Shown here piece by piece: positions 58,211 through 64,000 of a stretch of DNA of 64,000 nt. Source of the DNA: Cucumis sativus (taxonomy: Eukaryota; Streptophyta; Magnoliopsida; Cucurbitales; Cucurbitaceae); contig NC_026655.2 in NCBI RefSeq assembly GCF_000004075.3, forward strand, positions 62,001 through 126,000, in the 5' to 3' direction. Positions within the stretch are counted from its first letter, which is position 1. Each line of letters opens with the position of its first letter. The position numbers and the translations under genes were made by a program. Under the pieces are notes generated by a model that searched no databases, was not told the origin of the DNA, and saw nothing but the letters and a program-made list of their open reading frames with translations.

Positions 58211-60335
58211 GGTTTAGATAGTGAGAGACAACTAAGGCAAGGGCCTAGAGAAAGTGGTCTGTGAAATGCTTAGTGGAGAGATAAGCAGTCTTAAATTTAA
58301 ATGACCATCAGATTTGAGCCTTATTACTTGGCAGGCCTGATATAGAATAGATGTAATCCATTCTGAGACACCCAGAACATAAAAGATTGTTTTTTTTTTT
58401 TTCGAAAATGAAGAAACAAATAGAATATAAGGCTGCTTTATGGGAATTCAGATCCCTGAAAGTATTGTAATGATGGTTTCCTATCTTCTGTTCCTTGACA
58501 ACAACAAAAAGTATCTTCTGGCATTCTTTTTTTTTTCTTTTACTGTTGAGTAAAGAAGGTGAGAGTGTGGCATACGATTACGTTGTAAAGTGGTTTTACA
58601 GAACCACTTTCTACTTCTCATAAATCAATTCTAGAGTTTTTTAAGACAAGTTTCAGTTCTTTCAATTAGATTTCAAATATGGTATGATTTTCTGACAGAT
58701 TCTCAGAGGCTTTTGAAGAATCTTAGTAGAATTTCAGAGGTTAATTTTAGATTTTTCAGTTCAATTTGTACTATACCTGCCCTGGTCTACAGCATCAGAA
58801 AGTCATAAGTTGAATCCCAAATTTCAAAGTATTTTAAACAGCGGAATTCAGTTCTCTACAACAACCAGATAGGTTGTGAAGGATTTCAAAGCAGCGAATA
58901 CGTCTGGTTTAAACTAAAGTTATATCATAAACAGCTAAAATGGTGTCCAAGAATCAAGCATGATACTGTTATATAAATGACGGAATTTGTGAAAGATTTT
59001 GTCGGTCCTTCAAATAAGATAATCCTGAAGTTTTCAATGGAAGTCAGCTTGCAACCTTGATCTTCTAGACTTATTAAACGTTTTTTTTTTTTTTTTTGTG
59101 TGTGTTTTCTTGTGGGAAAGTTCTTTTTTCCCCATGAGAGCCTACGGCTAATTATTGTCATGATTAAGTACAAACCCATATGCTTGAACCACACGTTCCC
59201 CATTACGCCTTGTCAAACCCTGGTTTTGGTTTATGAGTACTAATGTAATGGGGCCTCTGCTGCTCTCTCTCCCTCCCTGAATTTCATATCATGCCTATTT
59301 GTACTTTAAAGTAGGTGACTACAAAGTTTGCATTTTTTTTCTCTTCTTTTTCATTTTCTTCTTCTATTAAGCATAAGAAGCAAAGGAGCTGAAGGATCCA
59401 AATGAAATCATCTTAAGTATAAAACAGCAAAACTCATTGATCCAAATGAAACCATCTTTGGATTTTCTTCTCTCTCTCTCTCTCTCTCTTGTGAAGTATG
59501 GATTGTATGGATGGAGAGCTTACAAGTTACAATATGTGGGCCTTTGGACCACTGTTGAAAAGGTGCAAGTGTGTGAGCGCAGAGCCAGTGGGGTTTCGCT
59601 GCTTTGCATAAATTATGGCGGTATCTAAATAAAGCAACAAAACCATAACATAAAGAGATGACAGGTATCATTTTCATAACCATGCTTCTCATTATGCAAC
59701 TCACTTAACTTATATGCGTTTGTTCTTAAAACAGAAACATTAATTTCCCCAGCATTTGAACTTTAGAAATTGAGTTTTCATATCTACAATCACTCTGTGC
59801 TGAAGTGATAGTGTGTCTTGTTACCTGAGGCTAACTACTTTGGTCTTCAAAAACAAACCCTCCATTAAATTGGGTTACTTGTGTTCTCAGATGGAGCCCA
59901 CTTAATCATAAATTATAATTAGTATAAAAGTAGTTTTGAAAACCCATCTCTTTCCATTGGTTTTTTCTCCCTTCCCTTTTCGAGGGAAAAAAGTTCGAGA
60001 GCTTTATTTTTAAAAAGAAACTGAATGGCTAATAGTACTATCTACTGTAGTTTCGTCTCCACTGGAATCACTGAAATAGACTGATCGATCCTCTCCTCGT
60101 TTAGAGAACAGAAAACAACACAACACTACAATTCATATTACATTTTAAATTTTGTAGCTAACAAGTTACGTTGATGGAGTAGAAGTACATTAATTTGCTT
60201 AAAAAAATCATTTGAGGAAAAAAAGAACATTCTAATCCTATTTGCTCAACCCAACCCCAACCAAACTCTTGTCATCTGCCTCTTGGAATAATACAACTTC
60301 AACATAATACTAAAAGCAAAGCTATATATAGTCTT
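58211..60335. other. Spacer upstream of the carboxypeptidase and downstream of ACP
   Basis: About 2.1 kb with T runs (58390-58402, 59083-59097) and a CT run at about 59466-59490. No ORF with protein character was found. The right 250 nt are probably the ACP 3' untranslated region. Confidence 0.5.
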
Positions 60336-60995
60336 TTAAGATTGCTGTTTAACAACAAGGTTCTCAATCAAATCGGCAGCTTCTTGCACTGTGGTTATGT
60401 TCTGAGCGTTATCCTCTTCGATATTGATGCTAAATTCTTCCTCTAAGGTCATAATAATCTCCACCTGTGTGGCCATTCCGACACACACACACATATATAT
60501 ATTCAAGCAATGAACAGAATGGTAGTTAAATTAAGTAAGGATAAGAGGACGTACTGTGTCGAGGGAATCAGCACCAAGAGCCGCGAACTTAGATTCGGGG
60601 GTGAGCTCTGAGGTTTCAGGCAAGGCCAATTGTTTCCTCACAATTGAACACACTTTGTCAAGTGTCTCTGGTTTTGCCTGTTCATACACTTAATTAGTTT
60701 GAAACTCAAATTCACAAATTAGTTTAGAGACACTTCGAGTTAAATTACCGCACAAGAGACACGAAAGTGGAAAGCATTATTATTGTTGAGAAATCCCCGG
60801 CCGAGCAAGCTTCTTCTGAGAAGCTGCAAGCAGCAGCATACAGTTAATTAATGATATATAAAGAACCATTTTAGGCTACAGAATTGTATATACAATAGAT
60901 AGATAGGATAGAAAGAACACCTGATTGTGGTTCATTTTGTTAGCTTGGTTGATAGGCATGCAGAATCTGAGGGAAGTAGCTGAAAAAGAAGCCAT
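60336..60995 (-). CDS. ACP: Acyl carrier protein, chloroplastic
   Basis: Carries growing acyl chains on a 4'-phosphopantetheine arm in plastid fatty acid synthesis. Four exons, 60995-60921, 60823-60749, 60677-60555 and 60464-60336, all phase 0 with GT-AG borders, giving 133 residues, usual for plant plastid ACP precursors. The first ~50 residues (Ser/Asn/Arg-rich, ending RVSCA) are the transit peptide. The mature part starts [13 protein letters not shown]. The attachment serine is Ser88 in [14 protein letters not shown], followed by [19 protein letters not shown]. The (CA)n(TA)n run near 60481-60500 is in the last intron. The precise paralogue number cannot be told. Confidence 0.96.
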
Positions 60996-62337
60996 TACCA
61001 CTGAATAATGAGGGTGTAGTTACGTTTGTATAATAAACTTCAAAACCCCAGAAACATGGAGGATAGGAAGATGAAGAAGGGATTGGATTAAGTAGTTTTA
61101 CTGGTTTTGATGAGTGGTGGACATTGCTTCTCCCTCCATATTATCCATTTTTATCAAATCCTATCTACATGCCCGATTTCCTTACCCAAATTCTTTCAAC
61201 CAACTTTTTAAAAACACTTTTCTTACAAATATATATATATAAACATTTTTCAAACTATATTAAGAACTTGTCTGCTCCACAAACTATATTATTGGTTCTA
61301 CAGTCTAAAATGTAACACTAAAATCTAGTAGACCCAACAAAATTTAAATACCCAAATCAAACCTTTTATATTGTGAAAGATGGCATTACAATCCACAATT
61401 AAGTTGGTTGCTTCACATGCATCATAACTTGTTTGCCCATATTCCACATGTGTCATTTACATACAATTGAGAGTCCAAATTTATACACAACTGGCTAATT
61501 ATATGCATTTTTTCCCCCACGCCTGAGCTTTAATAAATAGTTCGTATGTAAGTATTAATTAAATAATCAATTAGATATTGAGTAAGAAATATTAAAAATG
61601 ATTTTACTTTGGTCAAATGCGATTAGATTAGTTAGTGATTGATTAAATATTAGTTATGCATATTTTAACTTAAGGATCGGAATGTGATTATCGTATTAAT
61701 CTGCGTCAGTTTATGAATGGGCATTGATCACGTCGTAGTCATACATAAATCAATATCCCAAATCTAATATATATAAATACCAAATTACTAAAAGGATCTG
61801 TGATAAATATAAATAAAGTACTTATTTTCTTTTCTTTTTAATTAACGAACATTCTTTTTGTTTCAATGAGTTGCATATAAAATTATTTAATTCATAAAAA
61901 TATATACAATAATAAAACTATAGATATAGACTCGTGATTCTTTTTTCTTTGTAAAAATAGAATAATTTTTTTTCCCTAAGAAATCACCACATGGCAGAGC
62001 CAAAGTTTTTTATATATGTACACAAAAAAGAAAGTATAAATCCAAGATTTAAGGTACTTGCGTTTAGGCTTGTGGGATGTCCAGAAGCCTAACACCCAAT
62101 GCCTATGGAGATGGCGCAAAACAGGGAAAGCCCTCTGACATTCTCAACTTATTTGTTAAATAAAACTTTCCACTGCCATTGATTATATAAACTCGCTTTT
62201 GTGTCCCTAAAATCAAAATAATTGCACAGACTCTAATTTTAGAGCCGTAAGATTCATATTTAATATACATATATTGTCTTCGTGAAAGAGATCAGTAGAG
62301 AAAAGATCAAGAGGATAGGAATAATAAAGAACTAATA
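60996..62337. other. Shared upstream region of ACP (minus) and the phosphate carrier (plus)
   Basis: The two genes diverge from this 1.3-kb AT-rich spacer, which must contain both promoters. No ORF or named repeat was recognised. Confidence 0.55.
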
Positions 62338-63850
62338 ATGGGTGTGTCAAAAGATTGGCAACGACAATCTCTGGTGCCAAGCTTTGTGTATTCCCAAACA
62401 CAAACAGCGGTTAAGAGCTTCCCAATTGAAGCTCCGAAAGAGAAGATAAAGATGTACTCACCGGCATTCTATGCAGCATGCACAACCGGGGGCATTTTGA
62501 GCTGTGGACTCACCCACATGTCTGTCACCCCTCTCGATCTCGTCAAGTGCAATATGCAGGTAGCAACCTCATTCATTGCATGCCTAAATGAAGGATAACA
62601 AAAATGAGGTTTACGAGTAGAATCCTGTGATATAAACAAACATTATTATGTTGTATACTTTAAAAGCAATTATTATTATTATAGATCGATCCAGCAAAGT
62701 ACAAGAATATCTCGTCTGGTTTTGGAATTCTGCTAAAGGAGCAGGGAGTGAAAGGGTTCTTCCGGGGATGGGTGCCAACGTTGCTTGGTTACAGTGCTCA
62801 GGGTGCCTGCAAGTTTGGATTTTACGAATTCTTCAAGAAGTACTATTCTGATATGGTTGGAGCAGAGAATGCAGTCAAGTACAAAACTTTCATATACCTT
62901 GCTGGCTCAGCATCTGCAGAAGTGATTGCGGATATTGCTCTCTGCCCCATGGAGGCCGTCAAAGTTCGTGTCCAAACTCAACCTGGTTTTGCTCGAGGTT
63001 TGTCAGATGGGCTTCCAAAGTTTGTCAAGTCTGAGGGCCCTCTTGGGTATGATACGAATGCACCGTTAACCATATGCTTTTTTCTTCCTCCTAATGAGTA
63101 ATAACTTCAAAGTCTCTGCTTCTCTTCCTTCACAGGCTCTACAAAGGTCTGGTTCCTCTTTGGGGTCGTCAGATTCCATGTAAGTTAAAAGCATAAAAAT
63201 CCCATGTTTAAGCTTATGTACGGTATTGAAAATGTGAAAAATAATACAGGACAGCAATTTTAAGAGATATAAATTGGGTGAGCTTTTGCAGATACCATGA
63301 TGAAATTTGCTTCTTTCGAAACAATTGTTGAGATGCTCTACAAGTATGCCATCCCAAGGCCAAAAGAACAGTGTACCAAATCTCTGCAACTTGGAGTAAG
63401 CTTTGCCGGGGGGTATGTGGCCGGCGTCCTTTGTGCTGTGGTCTCACACCCAGCTGACAATCTTGTCTCTTTTCTAAACAATGCAAAGGGTGCAACTGCC
63501 GGGGATGTAAGTTTGGTGCCTAACCTAACTTAAGATGTACGTCTTCATGTAGATTTCTGATTCTGTACTTTGATTTTGCAGGCTGTCAGGCAGCTAGGTT
63601 TATGGGGTCTTTTCACTCGTGGCCTTCCACTTCGGATTGTTATGATTGGAACTCTTACCGGGTCTCAATGGGGAATATATGACGCATTCAAAGTTTTCGT
63701 TGGACTGTACGTATTTTTACTTGATCCTTCGTGCACCTTTCTCAGCTCCACAGTGGCATCTAACTTTTCAATACTTTATAAATATGATTTGCTTGATCTT
63801 GTAGGCCAACAACAGGTGGGGCTACACCTGCTCCTGCAGCTAGCAAGTAA
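62338..63850 (+). CDS. Mitochondrial phosphate carrier protein (PHT3/MPT family)
   Basis: Imports phosphate with protons (or against hydroxide) across the inner mitochondrial membrane for ATP synthesis. Six exons, 62338-62559, 62685-63046, 63136-63179, 63292-63506, 63582-63706 and 63805-63850, all in phase, giving 337 residues. It belongs to the mitochondrial carrier family. The three repeat signatures are [10 protein letters not shown] (about 65-74), [14 protein letters not shown] in repeat 2, and [14 protein letters not shown] in repeat 3. The phosphate-carrier blocks [41 protein letters not shown] and [20 protein letters not shown] are present. The start is the first ATG, giving a short polar N-terminus without an obvious long presequence. 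It resembles PHT3-type proteins, but the exact member cannot be fixed. Confidence 0.95.
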
Positions 63851-64000
63851 AGATGTGAGACGGTTTGCGTCCCATATTTGCCAAAAGAAAATGCGGATGG
63901 TTGTAGCGCCAAGACTTGGACATTATTCTAATTCTACTTAGGATCATAAAAAGTTGAGATTTTTTTAAGCCAAAGAATCACTTCCTGTAGGATATGCTGT

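Noticed and set aside
59408-59704. A 98-codon minus-strand ORF upstream of the carboxypeptidase
   Set aside because: It runs through the CT microsatellite (REREREREE) and has no family-like segment.

Overview
The window is plant nuclear DNA from a eudicot. Its genes are intron-rich, with canonical GT-AG exon borders that can be followed by reading frame, and they encode chloroplast proteins (CHLM, ClpC, a rubredoxin, an acyl carrier protein), an auxin response factor and the land-plant phosphatase PHS1. Spacers and long introns are AT-rich and hold simple repeats, MITE-like elements and decayed LINE, Ty1/copia and Ty3/gypsy sequence. Repeat flavour (a MITE with TATCA...TGATA palindromes and a LINE-type 3' end with the core GTGTCAACCTAGTTGAGATG) suggests Cucurbitaceae, but that is an inference from memory and not proven here.

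Layout: (1) 1-1138, minus: 5' part of an unrecognised coiled-coil protein gene running off the left edge. (2) 2357-3410, minus: CHLM, Mg-protoporphyrin IX methyltransferase, two exons. (3) 3411-11304: about 7.9 kb with no convincing protein gene, many microsatellites, ending in a leader with several upstream ATGs. (4) 11305-15464, plus: an ARF2-type auxin response factor in 13 exons, with a tasiR-ARF target site in the large exon. (5) 15465-19522: repeat-bearing spacer with a MITE and the ClpC leader. (6) 19523-28852, plus: chloroplast ClpC Hsp100 in 9 coding exons; one intron uses a GC donor, one holds a minisatellite, and one holds an 0.8-kb palindrome of decayed 18S rRNA 3' end plus ITS1. 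(7) 29324-45746, minus: PHS1 (actin-fragmin-kinase-like domain plus dual-specificity phosphatase), 10 exons over 16.4 kb. Its introns are crowded with LINE 3' ends, a small LTR-paired element, a MITE and a collapsed Ty3/gypsy element. (8) 47624-53229, plus: a 176-residue single-pass membrane protein of unknown function with a decayed Ty1/copia element in its first intron. (9) 54383-55541, plus: a plastid rubredoxin with a C-terminal membrane anchor (RBD1-like). (10) 56042-58210, minus: a serine carboxypeptidase-like gene (SCPL45 type) broken by a stop codon at codon 100. (11) 60336-60995, minus: plastid acyl carrier protein. (12) 62338-63850, plus: mitochondrial phosphate carrier.

These are independent nuclear genes, not an operon. 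Several serve the plastid: chlorophyll synthesis, protein quality control, photosystem II assembly and fatty acid synthesis. I found no CRISPR, plasmid or phage feature and no tRNA gene. The most unusual item is the 18S-rRNA-derived palindrome inside a ClpC intron. The next most notable are the broken carboxypeptidase and the retroelement-filled introns of PHS1.
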